Assembly (NCBI RefSeq): GCF_024159265.1
Contig: NZ_JAMYWY010000001.1
Span: 6,386,001-6,450,000, forward strand
DNA length: 64,000 nucleotides
Direction of reading: 5' to 3'
From: Paenibacillus sp. 1781tsa1
GTDB taxonomy: Bacteria > Bacillota > Bacilli > Paenibacillales > Paenibacillaceae
Shown: positions 16,812-26,152 of the stretch, piece by piece
Position numbering within the stretch: the stretch's first letter is position 1
Layout: every line of letters starts with the position of its first letter
Program-made: the position numbers and the translations under genes
Notes under the pieces: model-generated
The model's input: the letters and a program-made list of their open reading frames with translations, nothing else
Databases searched by the model: none
Told to the model about the DNA's origin: nothing

Positions 16812-18293
16812 TTATCTCAATATTTCCGATGCCAACCGCTCACCAACAAGCTGTCCGGACAACGTCACAATCGGGGTTCCGCCGCCAGGATGCGTTGTAC
16901 CGCCGACGTACCAGAGTCCTTGTACATCTTTGCTTCGGTTGCCCGGTCGCATAAAGGTCTGCTTCACCGAGTTGGACGAAATGCCATAGATCGACCCTTG
17001 ATGCGCCAACGTTTCCCGTTCGATATCTCGCGGCGTGTACCGGATCAGCACATCAGATTGGTTCAACCCGGTAATTCCTCGTGCTGCCAATTGTTCCAGT
17101 ACAAACGCACCGTAACGTTCCGTCTGCTGCTCCCAATTCCACGAATCCGACAAGTAGGGGGCATTGACTAGAATGAATAGGTTACTGGCTCCCGCCGGGG
17201 CCATGCCTGCTTCCGAATAACCGGAATAACAGATGTAAATCGTCGGATCAGCAGGCATTTTACGTTCACGGAAAATATGGTCGAACTCCGGTTCATAACG
17301 TTCCGGGAAGAACACCGTATGGTGCAGCAATGCATCATATTGTCTTCGCACTCCCGCCAACGTCACAAATCCCGAGATTGATGGCTCATACTTCTGTATA
17401 CGAGCATCGCTCATTTCTTTCCGATGTTCCGGTGCGAGCAGCAGTCGATTCACGCTAAGCACATCGCCATTGGCAACCACCTGATCGGCTTCTCGGAAGC
17501 CTTGATCCGTATCCACACCTGCCACTTTGCCATTCCGAACAACAATCTGCCGGACCTCTGTGCCGGTAATGATCTGTACACCTTTTTCCCGTGCTAGCCG
17601 AGTCATTCCTTCGATCAGTTGATAGGTTCCGCCTTTGACACCGAAGATGCCGACTTCCGCTTCCACATGACCCATCATGGCAAAGATGGAAGGCGACTGA
17701 TATGGCGATGATCCCACATAGGTTGCGTACCGTCCGAACATAGCCAGCGTATGCGGATGTTGGAAATACGAGCGTAGTAACTTATCCAACTTCACCGTTG
17801 GCCGCACGCGGAGCAGGCTGCGCAGCATCTGGAGATTGTATTTGTCAGAAGGAGACAGCAGTAACTTACCGAGAAAATGACGATTGGCTTCCGCATACAG
17901 TGCAGCAGACTCATCCATAAACGCATCATAACGAGCCGCATCCTCCGGACTGTACGCTGCGATCTGCTCTTTCATCCACCCGCGATTACCTGACAAATCC
18001 ACCACTGTGCCATCTGCAAATATATTACGCGTGCGCGGCTCCAACTCATATAACTGTACGTAATCTTCCATTGCTACACCCGCATGGTCGAAGACTGAAC
18101 GAAAGGTGGATGGCATCGTGATCGTGCTCGGTCCCCGGTCAAAATGATATCCGTCCCGCTCAATCTGCTGCAGCTTGCCACCTACGTGTTGCTGCCTTTC
18201 CAGAATGGTCACCTGCACACCTTGTGAAGCCAGTCTTATCGCACACGATAGACCTCCGAATCCTGCACCGATAATGATGACGTTACCTCTCAA
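16812..18293 (-). CDS. CrtN/CrtP-like carotenoid desaturase or oxygenase (third paralogue)
   Basis: FAD-dependent amine-oxidase-fold enzyme of the phytoene desaturase family, 493 aa. The N-terminal dinucleotide motif is IIGAGFGGLSCAIRLASQG, then ERQQHVGGK, and the C-terminal FAD motif reads YVGGTTHPGGGTPIVTLSGQ. The TTHPGGGTP signature resembles staphylococcal CrtP (diaponeurosporene oxidase) more than CrtN, so oxidation of a C30 carotene end is my preferred role; a third desaturase is possible. It overlaps the glycosyltransferase gene by 4 bp and is the last gene of the seven-gene operon. Confidence 0.87.
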   Translation of the reverse strand: MRGNVIIIGAGFGGLSCAIRLASQGVQVTILERQQHVGGKLQQIERDGYHFDRGPSTITMPSTFRSVFDHAGVAMEDYVQLYELEPRTRNIFADGTVVDLSGNRGWMKEQIAAYSPEDAARYDAFMDESAALYAEANRHFLGKLLLSPSDKYNLQMLRSLLRVRPTVKLDKLLRSYFQHPHTLAMFGRYATYVGSSPYQSPSIFAMMGHVEAEVGIFGVKGGTYQLIEGMTRLAREKGVQIITGTEVRQIVVRNGKVAGVDTDQGFREADQVVANGDVLSVNRLLLAPEHRKEMSDARIQKYEPSISGFVTLAGVRRQYDALLHHTVFFPERYEPEFDHIFRERKMPADPTIYICYSGYSEAGMAPAGASNLFILVNAPYLSDSWNWEQQTERYGAFVLEQLAARGITGLNQSDVLIRYTPRDIERETLAHQGSIYGISSNSVKQTFMRPGNRSKDVQGLWYVGGTTHPGGGTPIVTLSGQLVGERLASEILR

Positions 18294-19438
18294 CTGTACC
18301 GCCTACCTTTCCATACATACCCCTTGCCGGAGCGGCCTGCCTGCCAGGAAGCGAGTCCAATGGCAATAACACAGGCCATGCTGACCGGTTGCAGAAGGGC
18401 AAGCCACCAGGGTTGTCCGCCAGCATGATCCGCTACTCTTTTCACAGCCATACCCAATAATGTTCCTATCAATCCATACAGAATCGACATCGAATTACCT
18501 GTCATGAGTCCAAAAATCAATCCCAGCGGAGGCACCATATACATCAGCGTATACATCAACATTGTGCCAAGCAGCAGTATGTCTTTGCGTCCCATACCTT
18601 CGTACATATTTTTCTTGTATCCGTTCCATACTTCTGCACCGTTCTGATACATGCGGGTATTCGTTACGTCATGCACGTCTGTCAGCATCACCGGATGGCC
18701 TGCACGCTTAACCGCTTTGGCTAGACTCATGTCATCCACCAGATGCGCCTGAATGGCAGCATGACCGCCGGATGCCTCGTAACTGGAGCGATGAATCAGC
18801 AAAAAAGCCCCCGTAGCGGCCACAAACATCGGACTGGATGATCTGCGTATCATGAAAATGGGCAGATGACTGATGATGGTGAAGACCATCATGGGAACAA
18901 CAAGCTTTTCCATCCACGTCTTCGTTACCTGATATGGAAAACCAGTTACCAGACCGCCGCCCTGCTCACACCCTGCCGCAAGAGTCTGACGAATGGCACT
19001 TGGCTCCAGTCGCACATCCGCATCCACGAACATATACCATTCTCCCTTGGCCTCCTGTACCAGCCTGTGACACGCATGGGATTTCCCCATCCAGCCCTCG
19101 GGAAGATCGACACCATGCAGTAGACGCACACGTGCATCACGATCCGCAATCGCTTGTACCATGGCCGCTGTCTCGTCTTCAGAGCGATCATCCAGCACTA
19201 ATACTTCCATCCGGAATCCCGATGTATCGCTCGCTAGCACACTTTCCAGACATCCTTCGATATGTAGTCTTTCATTTCTGGCCGGAATCAGCACCGAGAC
19301 CAGCAGGTCCGGTGGTTGTATCTTGTCTGACCGGAATGAACGTACTTTGGGCAGACAGGAGAGGTTCCATAGAGCGAACAGCAACTGTATTCCCAATATG
19401 CTTGTAAGTACAATCCAGAAGATTTCAGATGTATTCAT
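18290..19438 (-). CDS. Family 2 glycosyltransferase, CrtQ-like
   Basis: Membrane-bound GT-A glycosyltransferase, 382 aa. It has one N-terminal helix (about 8-25), then VSVLIPARNE, VLDDRSEDET, FVDADVRLEP (DxD) and a membrane region of three to four helices at the C terminus (about 290-360). In the staphyloxanthin pathway CrtQ glucosylates the carotenoid carboxylate; the same role is inferred from operon context. The start ATG lies 1 bp after the acyltransferase stop. It overlaps the next gene by 4 bp (ATGA), consistent with translational coupling. Confidence 0.87.
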   Translation of the reverse strand: MNTSEIFWIVLTSILGIQLLFALWNLSCLPKVRSFRSDKIQPPDLLVSVLIPARNERLHIEGCLESVLASDTSGFRMEVLVLDDRSEDETAAMVQAIADRDARVRLLHGVDLPEGWMGKSHACHRLVQEAKGEWYMFVDADVRLEPSAIRQTLAAGCEQGGGLVTGFPYQVTKTWMEKLVVPMMVFTIISHLPIFMIRRSSSPMFVAATGAFLLIHRSSYEASGGHAAIQAHLVDDMSLAKAVKRAGHPVMLTDVHDVTNTRMYQNGAEVWNGYKKNMYEGMGRKDILLLGTMLMYTLMYMVPPLGLIFGLMTGNSMSILYGLIGTLLGMAVKRVADHAGGQPWWLALLQPVSMACVIAIGLASWQAGRSGKGYVWKGRRYS

Positions 19439-19439
19439 C

Positions 19440-20201
19440 CTAACGGTTCACCCGCTTTCGCGTGGCATCGTATTTTTCACTTGTCGAACGTACATGACGA
19501 ATCAGCGGAAGCGCATCTGGCAAGCTCCCCTGTCCCATCCGTATAAGCTCTGATCGGTGATCGTCTAACTGTTGTTCCATCACAAGACCGAGTCTGGAGG
19601 CAATCTCTTCACTCTTGAGCGTCTTCCAGTCTTCCATCACAGGAGGGCCTACCTGCATCGATACTTCCGGTAGATCATGCTGAACCATCCCATGGCACAA
19701 GGTTACCGGTACGGCAATGGCATTCGGAGAGCGACGAAGCAGCAATCCGATGCCTGGACGGAACTGAATCGGTCTAGCCTCCTGATGGAGAATTTCTCCT
19801 TGTGGGAAGATCCAGACCCTTTTGCCCGAATCCAGCAGTTCACTGGTGTACTGTAGAGAGGTCCGAATACCGGACGCACTCTCTTTATTAATTGAATACG
19901 CACCCAGTTTACGAAAAAAGGCATATTGCTGAAGTTGCTGTTCCTCCATCATCACATAATGATCTCCCCGTGATGTCTTCCTGGCCGCATGATAGAGCAG
20001 CAGACCATCCCACCAGGAGCTGTGGTTCATGAAGTAGATCACCGGGCGATTGGGATCAATCGGGGAGTTGTCCCTGATATCCACCTGCGGGTCCAGAGAC
20101 CCCGATAGCGTGAATGAGCGGAAGCGCCTACGCAGCAGATAATAGTGATTATATAAGGCAAAAATCCGATTAAACGGTTTTGATTTTACGGCGCGAATCA
20201 T
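19440..20201 (-). CDS. 1-acyl-glycerol-3-phosphate-type acyltransferase (carotenoid acyltransferase candidate)
   Basis: PlsC-like fold: acyl-binding/catalytic motif NHSSWWD (HX4D), and the later FPQGEI block. Start ATG 20201 (MIRAVKSKPF, 253 aa) with GGGAG 8-9 nt upstream; it overlaps the CruF-like gene by 32 bp. PlsC-like proteins inside C30 carotenoid clusters are thought to acylate the sugar of glycosyl carotenoids, the step done by CrtO in staphyloxanthin synthesis. A role in ordinary phospholipid synthesis cannot be excluded, but the location inside the operon argues against it. Confidence 0.82.
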   Translation of the reverse strand: MIRAVKSKPFNRIFALYNHYYLLRRRFRSFTLSGSLDPQVDIRDNSPIDPNRPVIYFMNHSSWWDGLLLYHAARKTSRGDHYVMMEEQQLQQYAFFRKLGAYSINKESASGIRTSLQYTSELLDSGKRVWIFPQGEILHQEARPIQFRPGIGLLLRRSPNAIAVPVTLCHGMVQHDLPEVSMQVGPPVMEDWKTLKSEEIASRLGLVMEQQLDDHRSELIRMGQGSLPDALPLIRHVRSTSEKYDATRKRVNR

Positions 20202-20937
20202 ATAGCCAGCTCCCTTCGGCAAGAAGCAGACCAGCAATGGCGATGATAAAGCTACCTGTAATCCCTTCCTTTAAGGCAAGTAGGCCAAACAGAAGAATAA
20301 AGAGCTGATACAGCCATTTTGCACGCAACAAAGAGCTACGGTCACCAGGCATGGCCGGAAGGAAGAGGGAAAGGAATGCGCCCATGATAAACCAGCTTAT
20401 GTAATTGGTCCACGGAACCCCGTAAAATCCACCTGGGGCCTGCCATACCCAGAATCCTCTTGCATGCGCAACAGGGTCGAGTACCAGATCGAGTACAACC
20501 GCCCAGAACCCGGTCTTCACGGCTCGAAGCAGCTTGCCCGTCCAAGTTGAGCCACCGCCACTTAACAGCGCCGAGTTACCCACCACTGCGATCCAGGCAA
20601 AACCCAGCGTAACAGGCACACTGAACAGATGAATCCCGAAGAAGTCCGAGTAAGCATACTCACCAAAGGGCCAATGCGTATGCACCCCTACCCACTCCAC
20701 GCCCATACCACCCAACCAGATGATCACGGAAGCGATCCACAGCCCAGGTTTCAACCAGATGACTGACTGGTCGGACAGACCTGTCCGATTGCGCCCCTGG
20801 TAGATCAGATCCAGCACATACAACGCATAGAAGATTAAGAATAGACCATTGGAAAAGGACAACACGTCCGGCACGCCGATCGTCAGCATCAAGGTTGCTC
20901 CAATAACATACCACGCCCAGTAAAGCCACTGGATCAT
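20170..20937 (-). CDS. cruF: CruF-like carotenoid biosynthesis membrane protein
   Basis: 255-aa polytopic protein with about seven hydrophobic helices, resembling the DUF422 carotenoid family that includes CruF, a carotenoid 1,2-hydratase. The segments GVEWVGVHTHWPFGEYAYSD and LDLVLDPVAHARGFWVW look like the family's conserved polar positions in membrane helices. Its start overlaps the synthase stop by 1 bp. If it is a hydratase, the end product would carry a tertiary hydroxyl at C-1, the site that is then glycosylated. Function is inferred from family and context. Confidence 0.8.
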   Translation of the reverse strand: MIQWLYWAWYVIGATLMLTIGVPDVLSFSNGLFLIFYALYVLDLIYQGRNRTGLSDQSVIWLKPGLWIASVIIWLGGMGVEWVGVHTHWPFGEYAYSDFFGIHLFSVPVTLGFAWIAVVGNSALLSGGGSTWTGKLLRAVKTGFWAVVLDLVLDPVAHARGFWVWQAPGGFYGVPWTNYISWFIMGAFLSLFLPAMPGDRSSLLRAKWLYQLFILLFGLLALKEGITGSFIIAIAGLLLAEGSWLYDSRRKIKTV

Positions 20938-21809
20938 CAGGATACCGCCGTTCGGGAGGCTTGATAGGCCAGCATCGGGTAACGTTTCACAATCGCACCC
21001 AACATCTCCAGTTTCAATTCATCACTAACATATGCCCGTTTGGTATATACGTCATAGTCATTGCGTTCGACCGCGTGTAGAATGGTGGAGTAAAAGGCTG
21101 CTGCCAGCTCAATCGAAAACGCACTTTCCGTCGGATATGTATCCAGTCGATCCATGCCAATACGGAACCAGTTCAATGCTGCCGCTTTTAATTCATGAAC
21201 AATGGCAATAAAACGTTCGTCCACGACCCCGTCTTCGAAATCCTGCTCGGTGTAACCATGCTTCTCCATGATCTCCAGCGGAACATACCGGCGTACTCTG
21301 GCCCGATCTTCACCAACATCCCGAATAATATTAACGATCTGCATCCCTTTACCCAAGGCAATCCCGTTCATGGCTACTTCCGCGCCATTATCATCCCGCA
21401 ATACAGGCAACAACATCTCGCCTACAGTGCCGGCTACCAGATAACAATAATGCTCCAGTTCCTGCATCGTTGCATAATGCGTTACTTTAAGATCGGTGAG
21501 TTGCCCTTCCATCTGACGGAAGAATGGCCCCTTATCCAGATGAGGGAAACTGCTGAACAACCATCTCAGTGCTGGCCAGATAAAATGTCCTTCCGCGTCA
21601 TCCAACTGATCAAACAAATCATGGATTTCGTGAATCGTATAGGGCGAATGCTCCGGCTCGTCTACACTGTCATCAATCATGCGGCAGAAGGCATAAATGA
21701 CATATACCGCTTCCCGACGTGGACTTGGCAGCCCTCTAAAGGCCTGATAAAAAGAGGAAGAACCCTTCTGCATCAACTCTTCACACCTGCTCAAAATCGC
21801 TTCATTCAT
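20937..21809 (-). CDS. crtM: Dehydrosqualene/phytoene synthase (CrtM/CrtB family)
   Basis: Head-to-head prenyl synthase of 290 aa with both Mg-diphosphate binding Asp motifs: DDSVD at 46-50 and DVGED at 164-168 (in NIIRDVGEDRARVRRYVP). It condenses two FPP to C30 diapophytoene, or two GGPP to C40 phytoene. The cluster lacks a crtE, and the neighbours resemble CrtN/CrtP/CrtQ, so a C30 pathway is more likely. It overlaps the upstream desaturase gene by 4 bp. Confidence 0.93.
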   Translation of the reverse strand: MNEAILSRCEELMQKGSSSFYQAFRGLPSPRREAVYVIYAFCRMIDDSVDEPEHSPYTIHEIHDLFDQLDDAEGHFIWPALRWLFSSFPHLDKGPFFRQMEGQLTDLKVTHYATMQELEHYCYLVAGTVGEMLLPVLRDDNGAEVAMNGIALGKGMQIVNIIRDVGEDRARVRRYVPLEIMEKHGYTEQDFEDGVVDERFIAIVHELKAAALNWFRIGMDRLDTYPTESAFSIELAAAFYSTILHAVERNDYDVYTKRAYVSDELKLEMLGAIVKRYPMLAYQASRTAVS

Positions 21810-23269
21810 GTTCCCATCTCCTTCGTGAGTTGATTGACGGCCATACGTGCACTCTGCATCACAATCGGCACTCCCCCTCCAGGATGTACAGATGCTCCTG
21901 CGGCATATAACCCCTTGATATTAGGGAATGGTTTGGGTTGTGGTCGATATACACCAGACTGGAACAACACTGGCGCAATACCGAAGCTTCCGCCCCCATA
22001 GAGCCCGTCTCGCTCTGCGTCAGCGGGTGTACGTACCTTTTTCCACTTGATCGCTGCACGAAGTCCCGGGAATCCCCGTTGCTCCGCTTCTTCCAGTACC
22101 CGTTCTGCCAATGCTTCGCTCTCCTGATCCCAGTCGACACCTTCGGCATCGGGCACAGGAATGAGGAAATACAATACACTCTGTCCTGAAGGCGCTGCTG
22201 TCTCATCCAATGCGACCGGATTAAATACGTAAAATGAGGACTTTGCCGGAATGCGTCGCTGATTGAAGACTTCCTGTAAACTACCTTCCAGACTCGGTGG
22301 CAGGAAGAACTGGTGCGTCGTTGCATCTTCCCAGGTTTTGTCCACGCCCACATAGAGCAATACACATCCGGAAGAGGGACGATATGGCTTTCTTTTACGC
22401 GCTACCTCTGGTACTTGACCAAGCAAACCCGAAAGATGGGGGAAATCACCATTGTAGATAACTGCATCCACATTTTCTGCGCCTGCTGCCGTTTCTATAC
22501 CTTCACATACACCATTTTTAATCGTGAGCCCTGTAACTTCCGCATTCAGCACAACACGTCCACCACGTGAGATCAGTTCCTGTTCCAGAATGGCCGGTAA
22601 TGCTGCATACCCGCCCTTCACCATCCAGATCCCATATTCATGCTCTGCATAGGGAAGCAGGGAATAGATTCCTGGCGTCCCGAACGGAGATCCACCGATG
22701 TATAGACTTTGTAGCGAGTAAGCGTCTAGCAATTCCTCATGCTGAAAATAATCGCCTACCGCTTTCCGGACACTTTTGTGTGCACGCAATCTGCCCATGA
22801 GTGACATGAGAGATGGTGTGAAAAAATCCCTTTTGCGTGGAAAAGCCCGTTCCAGAAACGCTGCCCGGCCTGCAGGAAACAACGTGTCCATATCTCTCAT
22901 GAATCGTGTGAATCCCCGGCTCTCTCCCGGAAACAAACGTTCAATCTCCGCCGTCTGCTCTTCACGTGAGGTCATCTTGGTCATGACCCGACCACTGTGG
23001 TAATGCACTCTGTATAGCGGATCACAGCGAAGTAACTCAATCTTCGAACGATCTACGCCTGCTTCCTCCAGTATGCCAAGTAACATCTCCGGCAGAAGCA
23101 CAATGGTTGGCCCCTGATCGATCCGATACTCCCCTTCCTGTTCATATCCAATGCGTCCGCCAACGCGGGAACCCCGTTCATACACGGTGACATCCCATCC
23201 CTGACGGTTCAACAACAGCGCCGAAGTAAGTCCGCCAATCCCTGCCCCTACAATGGCGGCCCGCTTCAT
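21806..23269 (-). CDS. CrtN-like diapophytoene desaturase (second paralogue)
   Basis: 487-aa phytoene-desaturase-family flavoprotein. N-terminal FAD motif AIVGAGIGGLTSALLLNRQG followed by YERGSRVGGR; C-terminal motif LYAAGASVHPGGGVPIVMQSA. In staphylococci a single CrtN does all desaturations; in other bacilli two or three paralogues share the work. Closest in layout to CrtN. The start overlaps the preceding gene by 4 bp. I cannot tell from sequence which double bonds it introduces. Confidence 0.88.
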   Translation of the reverse strand: MKRAAIVGAGIGGLTSALLLNRQGWDVTVYERGSRVGGRIGYEQEGEYRIDQGPTIVLLPEMLLGILEEAGVDRSKIELLRCDPLYRVHYHSGRVMTKMTSREEQTAEIERLFPGESRGFTRFMRDMDTLFPAGRAAFLERAFPRKRDFFTPSLMSLMGRLRAHKSVRKAVGDYFQHEELLDAYSLQSLYIGGSPFGTPGIYSLLPYAEHEYGIWMVKGGYAALPAILEQELISRGGRVVLNAEVTGLTIKNGVCEGIETAAGAENVDAVIYNGDFPHLSGLLGQVPEVARKRKPYRPSSGCVLLYVGVDKTWEDATTHQFFLPPSLEGSLQEVFNQRRIPAKSSFYVFNPVALDETAAPSGQSVLYFLIPVPDAEGVDWDQESEALAERVLEEAEQRGFPGLRAAIKWKKVRTPADAERDGLYGGGSFGIAPVLFQSGVYRPQPKPFPNIKGLYAAGASVHPGGGVPIVMQSARMAVNQLTKEMGT

Positions 23270-24816
23270 GAATGCCCTCCTGCTTCTGCCGTCTTCACAT
23301 AAGAGGATGGCTTGGAGCGTGTGCGCGCGTCCTCTTCCTGGATCAGCCTCACGCTGATTCGAGCCGATTCAAAGATCGTTGGCAATCCGCTGCCGGGATG
23401 TGTTCCGCCGCCTACAAGCCATACACTTTTCAACTCTTCAAACTGGTTATGGGGACGCAAGTACATCATCTGACCCAGATTATGCGCCATATTAAACGTT
23501 GCTCCGCGGTACACATCCAGTTCATTCTCCCAATCGAGTGGAGTGAACAGCTTACACTCTTCAATGCGGCTGCGAATGTCTGCCAGCTCAGGAACGCCTT
23601 CCAAGCGTTTCATCATGGCCTCCTGCACATTCTCACGTTCTGCTTCCCAATCGATGTCTGCGGTAAGATTAGGCGTAGGCATGAGAACATATAAAGCGGA
23701 TTTCCCTTCCGGTGCCAGCGTCGAATCGAGTCTGGAAGGGTTATGAATATATAGAGATGGATCGGCTGACAACATTTTGTGCTTCGTAATCTCATCAACG
23801 TTCAACCGGTAGTCCTCGGGAAAATAGATCGAGTGATGCGGCAGATCCACTTCACCATCCACACCCAGATACAGCATCGCTGTCGAGCAGGAGTACTTTT
23901 TGCGTTTCATTTTCTCCGGGGTATATTTCTTAAGTACGCCCGGTTCGAACAGATGGTTCACCGCATGTGCGAAGTCGGCGTTCACCACCACATGGTCCGC
24001 GTCGATGCGTTCACCGCTCTCCAGCCACACACCTTCTGCACGACCATCGCGAACGATGACCTGTTTCACCGGGGTGGAAGTATGTATGCGTCCTCCGTAT
24101 TCTTCCACGACATCAGCCATGGCTTGGAAGATCCGATTCACACCGCCAATGGGGTGGAACAATCCGTAATGATGCTCGATGAACGATAGTATGGTAAAGG
24201 TACCCGGACAATCCCAGGCGGACATGCCAAGGTATTTGGATTGGAATGTAAATGCCCAGCGTAGACGCTCATCTGTAAAATAGCGGGACAAGATCCCATA
24301 GACGGTGTTGTGGACATCAAGCTTAGGTAGAGCTGTTACCGCGTCTTTGCGTAGATAGTCAGTCAGCTTGCCAAACGGACGGCGGAGCAAAGGCATGACT
24401 TTGCCAAATTTCACTTCTTCTTCTTGCATGAACCGAAGGTAATTGTCTTCATTGCCCGGAAACAATTCTTTAATCTGTGCAGCTGTATCTTCCCGATTAC
24501 GAGAAGGCGTGAACACCGTATCACCAAAGTTCAGTGCGTACAGCGGGGTTAGTTCTTTCATATGCACATAATCGGATAACTTGCGTCCCACCACGTCGAA
24601 CATCTCTTCAATCAACTGAGGCATCATCAAAAATGTTGCCCCCCGGTCGAATCGATACTCGCCCAGTTCTAATCTGGCAGAACGCCCCCCGATGACTGGC
24701 TGTTTCTCATACACATCTACTTCGTACCCCTGACCGGACAATAACATCGCTGCTGCAAGTCCACCCGGACCCGCGCCAATCACAGCTGCACGTTTGCGTT
24801 GTTGATTCGGTATCAT
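23266..24816 (-). CDS. CrtN-like diapophytoene desaturase (first paralogue, first gene of operon)
   Basis: 516-aa flavoprotein with the motif AVIGAGPGGLAAAMLLSGQG, EKQPVIGGRSARL, DRGATFLMM, and the C-terminal VWLVGGGTHPGSGLPTIFESA. GTHPGSGLP is common in CrtI-type desaturases. It is the promoter-proximal gene of the seven-gene crt operon and lies directly behind the predicted CarH operator. The last 25 residues are a polar tail. Assigned as the first desaturase by gene order and motif, not by demonstrated specificity. Confidence 0.88.
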   Translation of the reverse strand: MIPNQQRKRAAVIGAGPGGLAAAMLLSGQGYEVDVYEKQPVIGGRSARLELGEYRFDRGATFLMMPQLIEEMFDVVGRKLSDYVHMKELTPLYALNFGDTVFTPSRNREDTAAQIKELFPGNEDNYLRFMQEEEVKFGKVMPLLRRPFGKLTDYLRKDAVTALPKLDVHNTVYGILSRYFTDERLRWAFTFQSKYLGMSAWDCPGTFTILSFIEHHYGLFHPIGGVNRIFQAMADVVEEYGGRIHTSTPVKQVIVRDGRAEGVWLESGERIDADHVVVNADFAHAVNHLFEPGVLKKYTPEKMKRKKYSCSTAMLYLGVDGEVDLPHHSIYFPEDYRLNVDEITKHKMLSADPSLYIHNPSRLDSTLAPEGKSALYVLMPTPNLTADIDWEAERENVQEAMMKRLEGVPELADIRSRIEECKLFTPLDWENELDVYRGATFNMAHNLGQMMYLRPHNQFEELKSVWLVGGGTHPGSGLPTIFESARISVRLIQEEDARTRSKPSSYVKTAEAGGHS

Positions 24817-24913
24817 GCACTCACCTCTCTATGTAGGGAATTCCTATAGTTCTCTAGCCCCTAGCCTATTATTAAACCGCCCAAGAACACTTTAAGCGGT
24901 AACCAGCAAAAAC

Positions 24914-24946
24914 ATTATACAAATATAATACAAATATTATACGACC
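24914..24946 (+). promoter_or_regulatory. Predicted CarH operator at the crt promoter (three 11-bp direct repeats)
   Basis: Three head-to-tail 11-mers in register at 24914 (ATTATACAAAT), 24925 (ATAATACAAAT) and 24936 (ATTATACGACC), all containing ATNATAC. They cover the -10 and spacer of the crt promoter. The same triplet occurs upstream of the CarH-like gene itself. Confidence 0.8.
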
Positions 24947-24953
24947 TTGTAAA
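24925..24953 (-). promoter_or_regulatory. Promoter of the crt operon
   Basis: Minus-strand -35 TTTACA (24948-24953), a 17-bp spacer, and -10 TATTAT (24925-24930), about 110 bp upstream of the first crt gene. It is overlapped by the three 11-bp repeats, so repressor binding would occlude RNA polymerase. Confidence 0.7.
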
Positions 24954-25003
24954 CCAAAAAAATGACCCATCGGTCAAATTACGAGGATAATCCATTTATA
25001 AAC

Positions 25004-25042
25004 ACAAAAAAACATCCCTTGATCACTTTCGTCAAAGGATGT
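25004..25042 (-). terminator. Terminator after the CarH-like gene
   Basis: Minus-strand hairpin ACATCCTTTGA/TCAAGGGATGT (one mismatch) followed by TTTTTTTG. It separates the regulator transcript from the crt promoter. Confidence 0.75.
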
Positions 25043-25082
25043 CCTGTATACAGTAACCTATTCATATCATTTGAGATTATGT

Positions 25083-26042
25083 TTAGTTATTTGCCTGTCC
25101 AAACCTCGCACCAGGTGGTTGCTCTTTAAGATACTCACGTTCTATCCATGACTGCCAATCCGCTGAATCCTCTGGCATGATCCATTGCGGGTAACGAGCA
25201 TGTTCTGCACGCTCATAGCCCTTCCCACCAAGTACGAAGCGAATATGTGGAAACTCATTTTTAATCCGCTCTATAAGCTGATCGCACCGTTCAAGCAGCC
25301 CCGGACTTGTGATCGAAAGACAGACCAACTTGATCTTTTGCTCCCGGATAATCGGGAAGATGCCTTCTTCTGGCGTGTTCGCACCGAGATACAGTACTTC
25401 CGCTCCATTTTTCCGCATAAAGAGAGAGAACAGCAATAACCCGACCTGGTGATGCTCCCCTTCCGGACACAACGCCAGAACTTTGGGCAGATGCGGATAG
25501 ATCGGGAACAGATGGAAAAACTGATAAAACCGCTGTGAAATCAGCTGAGTCATGAAGTGTTCCTGAGCCACCGAAGCCCTACCTTGCTCCCATGCATCTC
25601 CAACCCGAACCAGTATGGGTACCAGCACATGATAGAACATCGAGTCGTACCCGTACATGGTGAAACCAAAATCAATCAAACCATTGGCACGTTCACCCTG
25701 AAAGTTGTAGAGCGAGTCATAGATTTGATCTGCCATGCGTGCGTATGCTTCTTCCATTGTAGGCACCGGAGCCATGATCGGAATAGGCGCAGCTGCCTCG
25801 GGTGGGTTTAATTTGTTTACTTTCAACATCCGTACCGCTTCCGAGATACTGGTCTGATGCAACTCTACCTGTTCTTTCAACCAGCGCAGATCCTCAACAT
25901 TCTCTTCGGTATACATTCGATAACCCGATTCCGTCCGCTCAGGGGTGACCGCATCATACCGATTCTCCCAAGCCCGGATTGTTACCGCCCTGATATCGAG
26001 CATGGCTGCGACTTGTTTGATGGAATACACCTTATTACCCAC
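25083..26042 (-). CDS. carH: CarH/LitR-type MerR-family B12-dependent photoreceptor repressor
   Basis: MerR helix-turn-helix (VYSIKQVAAMLDI...RAWENRY) joined to a four-helix B12-binding-2 domain and a Rossmann cobalamin domain. Numbered from GTG 26042, it has the CarH signature W151-x9-E161-H162 and the cobalamin motif E196-x-H198-xx-G201. Such proteins bind DNA as AdoCbl tetramers in the dark and fall apart in light, so the crt operon is predicted to be light-induced. The residue after W151, a His used for the light-state ligand in Thermus CarH, is Glu here. I chose GTG 26042 (AGGAAAG upstream); the GTG at 26069 has no ribosome binding site. Confidence 0.9.
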   Translation of the reverse strand: MGNKVYSIKQVAAMLDIRAVTIRAWENRYDAVTPERTESGYRMYTEENVEDLRWLKEQVELHQTSISEAVRMLKVNKLNPPEAAAPIPIMAPVPTMEEAYARMADQIYDSLYNFQGERANGLIDFGFTMYGYDSMFYHVLVPILVRVGDAWEQGRASVAQEHFMTQLISQRFYQFFHLFPIYPHLPKVLALCPEGEHHQVGLLLFSLFMRKNGAEVLYLGANTPEEGIFPIIREQKIKLVCLSITSPGLLERCDQLIERIKNEFPHIRFVLGGKGYERAEHARYPQWIMPEDSADWQSWIEREYLKEQPPGARFGQANN

Positions 26043-26119
26043 TTTCTTTCCTAAATGTCCAGATTTCACAGGTTATATCATTGGTTCCCCGTCCTTGTCA
26101 GGCATATGAAAACCCTAAC

Positions 26120-26152
26120 ATTCTACAAAAATAATACACTCATTATACACAA
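26120..26152 (+). promoter_or_regulatory. Predicted CarH operator at its own promoter (three 11-bp direct repeats)
   Basis: Three in-register 11-mers at 26120 (ATTCTACAAAA), 26131 (ATAATACACTC) and 26142 (ATTATACACAA). Same spacing, orientation and core as at the crt promoter, indicating autoregulation. Confidence 0.78.
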
